Shown: positions 1-7,437 of the stretch, piece after piece
Numbering within the stretch: position 1 is the stretch's first letter
Layout of the letters: every line of letters starts with the position of its first letter
Origin: Streptomyces qaidamensis
GTDB lineage: Bacteria > Actinomycetota > Actinomycetes > Streptomycetales > Streptomycetaceae
DNA length: 64,000 nucleotides
Reading direction: 5' to 3'
Assembly: GCF_001611795.1 (NCBI RefSeq)
Contig: NZ_CP015098.1
Location: 7,068,001 to 7,132,000 of the forward strand
The notes under the pieces: model-generated
Told to the model about the DNA's origin: nothing
The model's input: the letters and a program-made list of their open reading frames with translations, nothing else
The model's database searches: none
Program-made: the position numbers and the translations under genes

Positions 1-103
1 AGAACGACCCTGCCCATCCGGCTGCACCGCCGACCGCTCCCGGAGTACCCTTCCTTGATCGTTGACAAGGGGAGTGCTCGGGGGAGCGGAAGGCGGTGCG
101 CGG

Positions 104-1345
104 GTGGGCTCGGGAGGGCTGGAGCTGCCCCCTGGTGACGAGGGTCACGAGGGGAACTCCACAGACGTCCCGACCGGTGCCGTGTCCCTGGCGCGGCCGA
201 TGGACGCGACGGGCTCGATCGGCCCGGAACTGGACTGGGACGCCGACGCCTGGCGCGAGGTGCGCACCCGCGCCCAGCGGGCCGGCCGGGCCTACATCTG
301 GCTGAACCTCGTCGAACAGCGGCTGCGCGCGGTGGTCGCCGCCGTGCTGCGGCCCGTCTACGAACCCGTCCACGGCGAGGACTGGGTGGTAGCGGCCGCC
401 GGACCGGCCGGCCAGGAGTGGGTGCAGCGCGCGGTGGCCGTACGCGAGGTCAGCCGCCGCAAGGGCTATCTGCTCGACCCGGCCGACGACAACGTCCTCT
501 CCTTCCTCACCCTGCCGCAGCTGCGCGAACTGATGGTGCAGCACTGGCCCTGCTTCGAGCCCTACTTCGACGACCGCCGGGACGTCGAGCTCGCCCTGGA
601 CGAGCTGGAGGTCACCCGCAACGTCGTCTCCCGCAACCGGGCCCTGTCCGAGGCCGTGTTGAGCCAGGCCGAGCGGGCCTCGGCGCGGCTGCTGGAGATG
701 CTCGGCGCCGGCGGGGACGTGCCGTCGGCGCGCCGGCTGCCCATCGACGCGGTCGAGGACCTGGTCGGCGACCGGTACGCCGACGTGGTCGCCGTGCACT
801 CGGACCGGGTGCGGCTGATGCGGCAGTTCCCCGCCGAGGACATCTTCGGCGGCGCCCGCCGTCTCGACGCCATCGGCATCGGCCTCAACCTGCTCGTGCA
901 GAACTTCTCCGGCCGGCGGCTGGTGCGGCTGGCCGAGTCCGGCTGCCGGGTCAGGCTGCTGTTCCTCAACCCGGCCTCCAGCGCGGTCAAGCGCCGCGAG
1001 CGGGAGCTCGGCATCAAGCGCGGCGAGCTCAGCCGGGCCGTCGAGATGAACATCCTGCACATGCGCCGGGTGCGCGCCCGGCTGCGCGACCCGGGGGCCT
1101 TCGAGATCCAGGTCTTCGACGAGACGCCCCGCTTCACGGCGTATCTCGTGGACGGCGACGGCGCGGACGGCATCGCGGTCGTGCAGAGCTATCTGCGGCG
1201 CACCCGGGGTATGGAGGCACCCGTGTTCGTGCTGCGCAACAGCGGCAAGGTGGTCAAGTCGGGCGAGGTGGACGAAGCGGGTCTCTTCCCCACCTATCGC
1301 GAGGAGTTCGAGGTGATGTGGGCTGATTCGCGGCCGGTGTCCTGA
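104..1345 (+). CDS. SAV_2148-type HEPN domain protein
   Basis: A 413-residue cytosolic protein of a type conserved in Streptomyces and annotated as the SAV_2148 family of HEPN-domain proteins. The frame is open further upstream, but I place the start at the GTG giving M-GSGGLELPPGDEGHEG, because that N-terminus is what I recall in orthologues; the upstream extension is Gly/Arg-rich and unlike coding sequence. The N-terminal half (about residues 30-200) is helical, with a conserved W-x-E-V-R-T-R-A and EQRLRAVV region. The C-terminal half, with LLFLNP near residue 290 and PRFTAYLVDGDG near 350, looks like the effector/sensor module seen in DUF5919-like proteins; that comparison is my inference. 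No membrane segment is visible. The function is unknown; HEPN proteins are often RNA-binding or RNases, but I do not see an R-x4-6-H motif I would trust. Confidence 0.8.
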   Translation: MGSGGLELPPGDEGHEGNSTDVPTGAVSLARPMDATGSIGPELDWDADAWREVRTRAQRAGRAYIWLNLVEQRLRAVVAAVLRPVYEPVHGEDWVVAAAGPAGQEWVQRAVAVREVSRRKGYLLDPADDNVLSFLTLPQLRELMVQHWPCFEPYFDDRRDVELALDELEVTRNVVSRNRALSEAVLSQAERASARLLEMLGAGGDVPSARRLPIDAVEDLVGDRYADVVAVHSDRVRLMRQFPAEDIFGGARRLDAIGIGLNLLVQNFSGRRLVRLAESGCRVRLLFLNPASSAVKRRERELGIKRGELSRAVEMNILHMRRVRARLRDPGAFEIQVFDETPRFTAYLVDGDGADGIAVVQSYLRRTRGMEAPVFVLRNSGKVVKSGEVDEAGLFPTYREEFEVMWADSRPVS

Positions 1346-1476
1346 ACTGTGCCGCGCCGCGCGGTGGTTCCCGGGTCCGCAGCCGCGGGTAACCGGAACG
1401 CGGTCCTCTGATTGTCAGTGGTGCGTGGGAAGGTGGGGACCACTGGGGGAACGCACCACAAGAAGGGGGGCCGCCC

Positions 1477-2199
1477 ATGGGCTGGCACCGGGAGTTGCTC
1501 GTCGGCTTCGACCTGGAGACGACGGGCACCGATCCGCGTGAGGCGCGCATCGTCACGGGAGCCGTGATCGAGGTCAGGGGCGGAGAGCCGATCGGGCGCC
1601 GGGAGTGGCTGGCCGACCCGGGAGTGCCGATCCCCGAGGACGCGGTGGCCGTGCACGGCATCAGCAACGAGCGGGCGGCGGCCGAGGGCAGACCGGCCGA
1701 CCAGGTGGCGGACGCGCTGGCCGACGTCCTCACCTCCTACTGGAAGACGGGCGTGCCGGTCGTCGCCTACAACGCGGCCTTCGACCTCACCCTGCTCTCC
1801 GCGGAGCTGCGGCGGCACGGCCTGCCGTCCCTGCGCGACCGCCTGGGCGGCGTGGACCCGGCCCCGGTCGTCGACCCGTACACCATCGACCGCTGGGTCG
1901 ACCGCTACCGTCGCGGCAAGCGCAACCTCGAAGCGGTCTGCGCCGAGTACGGCGTCGTCCTCGACGCCGCCCACGACGCCATGGCCGACGCCCTGGCGGC
2001 GGCCCGCCTGGCCGGGGCGATAGCCGACCGCCACCCCAAGATCGCCACCCTCGGCCCGGCGGCACTGCACCACCGCCAGATCGAGTGGTACGCGCAGTGG
2101 GCGGCGGACTTCCAGGCCTTCCTGCGCGGCAAGGGCGACCCGACCGCCTCCGTCGACGGGACGTGGCCGATGCGGGAGTTGGCGGACGAGCCGGTCTGA
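1477..2199 (+). CDS. DnaQ-like 3'-5' exonuclease
   Basis: A 240-residue DEDDh-type exonuclease that removes nucleotides from DNA 3' ends. Motif I is FDLETTG (catalytic Asp12 and Glu14), motif II is the YNAAFDLTLL segment near residue 105, and motif III is the HDAMADA segment near residue 170, giving the full DEDDh set. It stands alone, without polymerase or helicase domains, so it is a free proofreading or repair nuclease of the kind scattered through actinobacterial genomes. The ATG is preceded by a strong AGAAGGGGGG ribosome-binding site. No neighbour suggests a specific partner. Confidence 0.9.
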   Translation: MGWHRELLVGFDLETTGTDPREARIVTGAVIEVRGGEPIGRREWLADPGVPIPEDAVAVHGISNERAAAEGRPADQVADALADVLTSYWKTGVPVVAYNAAFDLTLLSAELRRHGLPSLRDRLGGVDPAPVVDPYTIDRWVDRYRRGKRNLEAVCAEYGVVLDAAHDAMADALAAARLAGAIADRHPKIATLGPAALHHRQIEWYAQWAADFQAFLRGKGDPTASVDGTWPMRELADEPV

Positions 2200-2252
2200 G
2201 GCGCCTGTCGGACGACCAGGCGGTCAGGCGTTCACGCGGACGGTCGGAACGG

Positions 2253-3119
2253 TCAGAAGGGATACCACCGCACCGTCTCGTCCCCGTCCCGCAGCGACCG
2301 CACCCGCCGTTCGAACTCGGCCAGCGCCTTCGGGTTACCCGGCGCATGCTGGGCGACCCAGGCACAACTGGCCGTCTCCCGCGCCCCGCGCAGCACACCG
2401 CAGCCCTCCCACTCGCGTACGTCCCAGCCGTAGGTCTGCACGAACGACGCGTAGGCCTCGTCCCCGAGCCCGTACCGGTCGTGGGACAGCACCATCACCA
2501 CGAGATCGTGCTCGCGCAGATCCGCGGACACCGTCTCCAGGTCCACCAGCACGGGCCCGTCCGGCCCGACATGCACATTGCGCGGCAGCGCGTCCCCGTG
2601 GATCGGCCCCGGTGGCAGCTGCGGCGTGAGCGCGGCGGCCCGAGCGGCGAACCCGTCCCGCCGCTCGCGCAGATACGCGGCGTCCGCGGGATCGACCGCG
2701 TCCCCCGCGAGCCGCAGCCACCGCTCCACACCGCCCAGCAGGTCACGGGCCGGAAGGCCGAAGGGAGGAAGAGGCGTGGCATGCACGACCCGTAGCAGTT
2801 CGGCCAAATCCCGGGGCTCCGCGAGCCGTACGGCGTCCGGCAGCCGATGCCACACCGTCACCGGATGCCCGTCGGCGAGCAGCGCCTCCGGCTCGGCGGC
2901 CCGCACCGCCGGCACACCCGCCTCGGCGAGCCACACCGCGATGTCCAGTTCGCGGCGCGCCCGGTCCAGGAGCTCGGCATCGCGGCCGACCTTGACAACC
3001 AGGTCACCGGCGGCGAACACAGCGTTCTCGCCCAGGGCGAGCAGCCGCGCCTCCCCGGCCGCACCGGGCGGCAGCACCCCTGCCGCCGCCAGTACGTCTC
3101 GCGCCCGCGCCTCGTCCAT
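2253..3119 (-). CDS. Aminoglycoside phosphotransferase-family protein
   Basis: A 288-residue small-molecule kinase of the APH/choline-kinase fold. The N-lobe has ALGENAVFA and the nucleotide-anchoring lysine in DLVVKVGR (about residue 41). The C-lobe has the Brenner motif GPIHGDALPRNVHV (catalytic Asp near residue 165, Asn five further) and the Mg-binding Asp in VLVDLETVS. The ORF is open well upstream, but MDEARARDVLAAAG is the first start that gives a normal family N-terminus. Substrate is unknown; most chromosomal Streptomyces members are not proven antibiotic-resistance enzymes, and I do not claim resistance here. It is divergent from the sugar transport operon at 3279. Confidence 0.85.
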   Translation of the reverse strand: MDEARARDVLAAAGVLPPGAAGEARLLALGENAVFAAGDLVVKVGRDAELLDRARRELDIAVWLAEAGVPAVRAAEPEALLADGHPVTVWHRLPDAVRLAEPRDLAELLRVVHATPLPPFGLPARDLLGGVERWLRLAGDAVDPADAAYLRERRDGFAARAAALTPQLPPGPIHGDALPRNVHVGPDGPVLVDLETVSADLREHDLVVMVLSHDRYGLGDEAYASFVQTYGWDVREWEGCGVLRGARETASCAWVAQHAPGNPKALAEFERRVRSLRDGDETVRWYPF

Positions 3120-3278
3120 CGTCCGCCTCCGTCGTCCACGCCTCGACCGTCGGGTTCCGGCCATCCACCGGTCAGTGTCCCATCGGCACAGGTCGGACGG
3201 CGTACGCGGTGCCTTGACGAGGCACACGGCCTTCACGAGCATGACCAGGCCGGCCGAGCGTGCAAAGGGGCTGATTCC

Positions 3279-4232
3279 GTGACATCGGTGACCGAGGCGT
3301 CGCCCCCTTCGCCACCGGTGAAGCGGGCCGGCCGCGGACCGGGCCGGGACCGGCCCCGGAAGGCCCTCGACCACGGCGCCTGGTTCCTGGTGCTGCCCGC
3401 TCTGATCCCGATCCTCGTCCTCAGCGTCGGGCCGCTGCTGTACGGCATCCTGCTGGCCTTCACCGACGCCCAGTCGGGCCGCACCGAGCCCACCCGGTGG
3501 ATCGGCGCCCTCAACTTCCGGGACCTGCTGCACGACACGCTGTTCTGGGAGTCGTTCCGGATCGGGCTGGTGTGGGCGGTCGGCGTGACCGTGCCGCAGT
3601 TCCTGCTCGCCCTGGGCCTCGCCCTGCTGCTCAACCAGGACCTCCGACTGCGCTGGCCGGCCCGCGCCCTCGCGATCATCCCGTGGGCCATGCCCGAGGT
3701 CGTCGTCGGCATCATGTGGCGGCTCGTCTACAACCCCGACGCGGGCATCCTCAACGAGACCCTGCGCGACATCGGTCTGGGCGGCGGCCGGGACTGGCTC
3801 AGCGGGCTGGCGACCGCACTGCCCGCCGTGATCGTCGTCGGCGTCTGGGCGGGCATGCCCCAGACGACGGTCGCGCTGCTCGCCGGGCTGCAGAACACCC
3901 CGCGTGAACTCCACGAGGCGGCTGCGGTCGACGGCGCGGGTGCCTGGCGCCGCTTCCGCACGGTCACCTGGCCGGCCCTCAGACCCATCGCCCTCGCCAT
4001 CACCGCGCTCAACCTGATCTGGAACTTCAACTCCTTCGCCCTGGTCTACGTCCTGACCAACGGCGGCCCGGGCGGACGGACGAGGCTGCCCATGCTCTTC
4101 GCCTACGAAGAGGCTTTCCGCTACGGCCAGTTCGGCTACGCGGCGGCGATGGGCTGCGTGCTGGTGACCGTGATCTCGATCGTCCTGGCCGTGTTCCTCG
4201 CCGGCCGCCTCAGGGGAGGTGACGACGCGTGA
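3279..4232 (+). CDS. Carbohydrate ABC transporter permease (MalF-like)
   Basis: A 317-residue inner-membrane permease with six predicted membrane spans, first gene of a three-gene sugar import operon. The cytoplasmic coupling loop carries the EAA signature as ELHEAAAVDGAGAWRRFRTVTWP near residue 210. The GTG start was chosen because AAAGGGG lies 8 nt upstream and the protein then has the usual short Pro/Arg-rich cytoplasmic tail before the first span (FLVLPALIPILVLSVGP). It overlaps the second permease gene by four bases (GTGA), implying translational coupling. No ATPase gene is nearby, so energy must come from an ATPase encoded elsewhere, as is usual for Streptomyces sugar importers (MsiK type). 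Confidence 0.9.
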   Translation: MTSVTEASPPSPPVKRAGRGPGRDRPRKALDHGAWFLVLPALIPILVLSVGPLLYGILLAFTDAQSGRTEPTRWIGALNFRDLLHDTLFWESFRIGLVWAVGVTVPQFLLALGLALLLNQDLRLRWPARALAIIPWAMPEVVVGIMWRLVYNPDAGILNETLRDIGLGGGRDWLSGLATALPAVIVVGVWAGMPQTTVALLAGLQNTPRELHEAAAVDGAGAWRRFRTVTWPALRPIALAITALNLIWNFNSFALVYVLTNGGPGGRTRLPMLFAYEEAFRYGQFGYAAAMGCVLVTVISIVLAVFLAGRLRGGDDA

Positions 4233-5062
4233 GGACCAGCCGTCCGGCACGCATCGGCCAGTACACCGCGCTGCTCGCGTACCTCGTCTTCCTCGCCTTC
4301 CCGTTCCTCTGGCTGCTCTCCACCGCGTTCAAGCCGCCGCGCGAGCTGGGCAGCCTGCACCCGACGTGGATCCCGAAGGACCCCACCCTCAACAACTTCC
4401 GGCAGGCCTTCGAGGAACAGCCGCTGCTGCACGCCGCCCTCAACTCCCTGCTCGCCGCGCTCGGAGCAGCCGTCATCGCCGTGCTGATCGCGACGCCGAT
4501 GGCCTACGTCGTCGCCCGGCGCCGCACCCGGCTCGCGAAGGCGGTGACCGGCTGGGTGGTGGTCAGCCAGGCGTTCCCGTTCGTGCTCTTGATCATCCCG
4601 CTGTTCCTGGTGCTGAAGAACCTCGGGCTGATCAACTCCGTGCCGGGGCTGGTGCTGGTGTACGTGGTGTGGGCGCTGCCCTTCGCGCTGTGGATGCTCG
4701 CCGGGTACGTACGGGCCGTGCCGCCCGAGCTGGAGGAGGCCGCGGCGGTCGACGGGGCGGGCCGGGTGCGGACACTGGTGTCGGTGACCGCGCCGCTGCT
4801 CGCGCCGGGCATCGTGGCGACCGCGCTGTTCGCGTTCATCACCGCGTGGAACGAGTTCTTCTTCGCGCTCGTGCTCCTCAAGACACCGGAGAAACAAACT
4901 CTTCCCGTGGTGCTCACCCACTTCATCGGCGCCGAGGGCGTCGCCGACCTCGGCCCGCTCGCGGCGGCGGCGTTCCTCGCGACCCTGCCCTCGCTGGTCG
5001 TCTTCGCGCTCATCCAGCGACGGATCACGGGCGGCATGCTCACCGGGGCGGTGAAGAGCTGA
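4229..5062 (+). CDS. Carbohydrate ABC transporter permease (MalG-like)
   Basis: A 277-residue permease, the second membrane subunit of the importer. It has about six spans and the EAA loop ELEEAAAVDGAGRVRTLVSVTAP near residue 170, which docks the ATPase. The GTG start overlaps the stop of the preceding permease as GTGA, and its own stop overlaps the ATG of the lipoprotein gene as TGATG, so all three genes are coupled. The C-terminus (IQRRITGGMLTGAVKS) is typical of MalG-family proteins. The substrate is a sugar or oligosaccharide by family; nothing here identifies which. Confidence 0.9.
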   Translation: MRTSRPARIGQYTALLAYLVFLAFPFLWLLSTAFKPPRELGSLHPTWIPKDPTLNNFRQAFEEQPLLHAALNSLLAALGAAVIAVLIATPMAYVVARRRTRLAKAVTGWVVVSQAFPFVLLIIPLFLVLKNLGLINSVPGLVLVYVVWALPFALWMLAGYVRAVPPELEEAAAVDGAGRVRTLVSVTAPLLAPGIVATALFAFITAWNEFFFALVLLKTPEKQTLPVVLTHFIGAEGVADLGPLAAAAFLATLPSLVVFALIQRRITGGMLTGAVKS

Positions 5063-6336
5063 TGCGCACCCGCCTGCTCGCCCTCGTCCTCCTGCTGCTG
5101 CTCGCCGGCTGCTCATCGGGCAGCACCCGCGACGACGGCCGGATCACCCTGCGCTTTCAGTCCCTGGCCTGGCAGGAGGAGTCCGTCGAGGCCAACCGGC
5201 ACCTGGTGAACGAGTGGAACGCCGCCCACCCGGACGTCCGGGTCGAGTACGTGCGGGGCACCTGGGACAGCGTCCATGACCAGCTCCTCACCGCGTTCGA
5301 GGGCGGCGAGGCCCCCGACATCATCCACGACGCCTCCGACGACCTCGCGGACTTCGCCTACGGCGGCTACCTCGCCGATCTCACCGGCCTGCTGCCCGCG
5401 AGGCTGAAGTCGGCCATCCCGCAGCGCAGTTGGGAGACCACGACCTTCGGGGACGGCATCTACGGCGTGCCGTTCCTCCAGGAACCGCGCGTGCTGATCG
5501 CCAACGCCACCTGGCTCAGGAAGTCCGGCGTGCGGATCCCGACGCCGGACAAGCCGTGGAGCTGGGCCGAGTTCCGCCGGATCACCGAACGCCTCAGCGG
5601 CCGGGGGACGTACGGTGTCGCCTGGCCGCTGAAGGAACCCGTCTCCGCCACGCTCAACCTCTCTCTGTCGGCGGGCGGACAGCTCTTCCACCGCGGGCCG
5701 GACGGCAAGGTGACGGTCCGGTTCGGGGCGGCCGACCAGACGGTGCCGCGCACCATCCACGACCAGGCGAACACCGACCGCAGCGCCTCGCCCACCACTT
5801 TGGGCAGCGGCGGCTCCGACACGCTGCCCGGCTTCTTCGGCGGCCGGTACGCGATGGTCCCGCTCGGCTTCTCCTACCGCCAGCAGATCGTCCAGCAGGC
5901 CCCGAAGGGCTTCGACTGGCAGGTGCTGCCCGCCCCGGCGGGCGCCGCCGGACTCACCCAGGGCGTCAGCCCCCAGACCCTCTCCATCGCCGAGGACTGC
6001 CCGCACAAGAAGGAGGCCGCGGCGTTCCTCGACTTCCTGCTGCGGCCGCAGAACATGGTCCGCCTCGCCCTCGGCGACTGGATGCTGCCCACCGGCACGC
6101 AGGCGCTGGAGGACCCCGCCCTGCGCACCACGCGGCACGGCTGGGCCACCGGCACCGCCCTCGCCGCCCACCTGCGCCCGGCCCCCGCGCAGACGGTCCG
6201 GGGCTACCCCGAGTGGAAGGACAAGGTGGCGACCCCCGCCCTGCAGGAGTACTACAGCGGAGCCATCGGTCTCGGCGAACTGCGCGAACGGCTGGAGGAG
6301 GACGGCAACCTGGTGCTCGCCCGCTATCAGCGCTGA
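5062..6336 (+). CDS. Extracellular sugar-binding lipoprotein
   Basis: A 424-residue solute-binding protein of the ABC importer. The signal peptide MRTRLLALVLLLLLAGCSSG ends in a lipobox (LAGC), so it is lipid-anchored outside the membrane. The mature part shows the features of the extracellular sugar-binding family (solute-binding family 1), including NEWNAAHPDVRVEYV near residue 50 and YGVPFLQEPRVLIANATWLRKSG near residue 135. Unusually, the binding protein gene comes last, after both permeases, rather than first. The sequence between its stop and the erm leader promoter is only about 16 bases, with no obvious terminator, so some read-through into the resistance unit is conceivable. Confidence 0.9.
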   Translation: MRTRLLALVLLLLLAGCSSGSTRDDGRITLRFQSLAWQEESVEANRHLVNEWNAAHPDVRVEYVRGTWDSVHDQLLTAFEGGEAPDIIHDASDDLADFAYGGYLADLTGLLPARLKSAIPQRSWETTTFGDGIYGVPFLQEPRVLIANATWLRKSGVRIPTPDKPWSWAEFRRITERLSGRGTYGVAWPLKEPVSATLNLSLSAGGQLFHRGPDGKVTVRFGAADQTVPRTIHDQANTDRSASPTTLGSGGSDTLPGFFGGRYAMVPLGFSYRQQIVQQAPKGFDWQVLPAPAGAAGLTQGVSPQTLSIAEDCPHKKEAAAFLDFLLRPQNMVRLALGDWMLPTGTQALEDPALRTTRHGWATGTALAAHLRPAPAQTVRGYPEWKDKVATPALQEYYSGAIGLGELRERLEEDGNLVLARYQR

Positions 6337-6344
6337 CCCGGCGG

Positions 6345-6382
6345 AAAACCCGTTGTCCGTCCGCACCCGGTCCGCCTAGCGT
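6345..6382 (+). promoter_or_regulatory. Promoter of the erm leader transcript
   Basis: TTGTCC (6353-6358) and TAGCGT (6377-6382) form a -35/-10 pair with an 18-nt spacer. Transcription would start near 6389-6390, on the first base of the leader-peptide GTG, so the transcript would be leaderless. An AAAA tract (6345-6348) sits 4 nt above the -35. A/T tracts in this position are typical of WhiB7/WblC-dependent antibiotic-response promoters in actinobacteria; that WblC acts here is inference. Confidence 0.65.
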
Positions 6383-6389
6383 GCTGCTC

Positions 6390-6500
6390 GTGGGTATCAA
6401 CGCGATCTGCATCTCCGGTCACGCCCGGGGCTGCGCGCACGCCGCCAGGACGCGCCGCCGCCCCGGAGCCCTGACCGGCCCGGGGAGCCACGCCCGCTGA
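6390..6500 (+). CDS. Erm leader peptide
   Basis: A 36-codon ORF beginning GTG (read as M) GINAICISGHARG, ending 111 nt before the erm ATG. The start was chosen because the -10 box TAGCGT lies 7 nt upstream, making this a leaderless start; a GTG three codons earlier (6381) overlaps the -10 box and is unlikely. The N-terminus resembles the ErmC leader (MGIFSIFVIS): Met-Gly-Ile, Ile at position 6 and a short hydrophobic run ending in Ser. In that family, macrolide-bound ribosomes stall after the hydrophobic motif and unmask the methylase start. The stall window here would fall about codons 8-10. Codons 9-11 form one arm of the downstream RNA switch, as the model requires. I infer function from position, composition and RNA structure; it has not been demonstrated. 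Confidence 0.7.
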   Translation: MGINAICISGHARGCAHAARTRRRPGALTGPGSHAR

Positions 6501-6601
6501 GCCACTGAGCCCGGCGTCCCGCGTCCCGCCTTCCCTCGTTCCCGCCTGTCTTCCGGTCAGGGCCCTCGTCTGCCCTTCTCCCTCTCTCCGGAAGACAAGG
6601 A
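6415..6601 (+). promoter_or_regulatory. Translational attenuator of erm
   Basis: Four complementary segments lie between the leader start and the erm ATG. Segment 1 (CCGGTCA, 6415-6421, leader codons 9-11) pairs with the end of segment 2 (6472-6478), extended by CCGGGGC (6425-6431) with GCCCCGG (6460-6466). Segment 2 (GCCCTGACCGG, 6468-6478) is also a perfect 11-bp complement of segment 3 (CCGGTCAGGGC, 6553-6563). Segment 3 overlaps GTCTTCCGG (6548-6556), a perfect complement of segment 4 (CCGGAAGAC, 6588-6596), which abuts the erm ribosome-binding site AAGGA (6597-6601). CCT at 6545-6547 can extend that stem over the AGG. So 1:2 plus 3:4 hides the erm site and 2:3 frees it, the classical ermC logic. 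Confidence 0.7.
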
Positions 6602-6611
6602 CCCGCAGGCC

Positions 6612-7391
6612 ATGGCCCGCCCCACCGCGCTGTCCCGCGCCCTCTCGCAGAACTTCCTCGCCGACCGTGCCGCCGCGGAACGCTTCGCCCGGCTCGCCGT
6701 CCCACGGCCCGGCACTGTCCCGCTGCTGCTCGAAGTCGGCGCGGGCAAGGGCGCGTTGACCGCCCCGCTGGCCGCACGCTGCCGGGAGCTGCGCGCCTAC
6801 GAGATCGACCCGCGGCTCGTGTCCGTGCTGCGCGCCCGGTTCTCCGGCACCCCGCGGGTGCGGGTCGTCGAGGGGGACTTCCTTGCGGCGCGTCCGCCCC
6901 GTACGGCCTTCTCGGTCGCCGGGAACGTGCCGTTCTCCCGGACCGCGGACGTCGTCGACTGGTGCCTGCGCGCCCCCGCCCTCACCGACGCCACCCTGCT
7001 CACCCAGCTCGAGTACGCCCGCAAACGCACCGGCGACTACGGCAGCTGGACGCTGCTGACGGTCCGGAGCTGGCCCCGCTTCGAGTGGCGGCTGCTCGGC
7101 CGGGTCGGCCGGCGCAGCTTCCGGCCGGTGCCGCGCGTGGACGCCGGTGTGCTCCGCCTGGAGCGGCGCGAGACCCCGCTGCTCGACGACGGCGCCTGCC
7201 GCAGCTGGCGGTCCCTCGTCGAGCTGGGCTTCTCCGGGGTGGGCGGCTCACTGCACGCCTCGTTGCGCAGGGCCCATCCGAGGCGGCGGGTGGACGCCGC
7301 GTTCCGGGCGGCACGGCTGGACCCGGGCGTACTGGTGGGCGAGGTGGCCCCGGCGCGGTGGCTGCGCCTGCACGAGGTTCTGACCTCGTGA
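6612..7391 (+). CDS. 23S rRNA (adenine-N6)-methyltransferase, Erm family
   Basis: A 259-residue Rossmann-fold methyltransferase expected to methylate A2058 of 23S rRNA using S-adenosylmethionine, giving macrolide/lincosamide resistance. Motifs: SQNFLAD at residues 12-18, SAM-binding EVGAGKGALT at 41-50, acidic YEIDPRL at 63-69, GDFLA near 88-92 and the catalytic N-V-P-F at 105-108. All key residues are intact. It is close to the S. lividans lrm (ermO) type, some of which monomethylate; I cannot decide mono- versus dimethylation from sequence. The ribosome-binding site AAGGA lies 10 nt upstream of the ATG and is predicted to be sequestered in an RNA hairpin. The mgt gene follows, as in S. lividans. 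Presumably it is self-protection or intrinsic resistance, since no macrolide biosynthesis genes are in the window. Confidence 0.9.
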   Translation: MARPTALSRALSQNFLADRAAAERFARLAVPRPGTVPLLLEVGAGKGALTAPLAARCRELRAYEIDPRLVSVLRARFSGTPRVRVVEGDFLAARPPRTAFSVAGNVPFSRTADVVDWCLRAPALTDATLLTQLEYARKRTGDYGSWTLLTVRSWPRFEWRLLGRVGRRSFRPVPRVDAGVLRLERRETPLLDDGACRSWRSLVELGFSGVGGSLHASLRRAHPRRRVDAAFRAARLDPGVLVGEVAPARWLRLHEVLTS

Positions 7392-7394
7392 CAC

Positions 7395-7437
7395 CAAAGG
7401 TTGCACGAGACGTCTCGTCTCGCATACGGTCGGATGC
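7395..7437 (+). promoter_or_regulatory. Promoter and palindromic operator of mgt
   Basis: TTGCAC (7401-7406) and TACGGT (7425-7430) with an 18-nt spacer place the transcript start at about 7436-7438, on the mgt ATG (7438), so mgt is probably leaderless. The spacer begins with a 14-bp perfect palindrome, ACGAGACGTCTCGT (7405-7418), well placed to let a dimeric repressor block RNA polymerase. A short A tract (7396-7398) lies just above the -35, as at the erm leader promoter. Confidence 0.65.

Noticed and set aside
2253..4250. A 665-codon minus-strand frame covering the APH-type gene and antisense to the first permease
   Set aside because: Only the first part (to 3119) is a real gene; the rest is the antisense of the permease and is full of Asp/Glu/Gly/Arg shadow sequence.
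6381..6389. A GTG three codons upstream as the start of the Erm leader
   Set aside because: It overlaps the -10 box, so it would lie before the transcript start.
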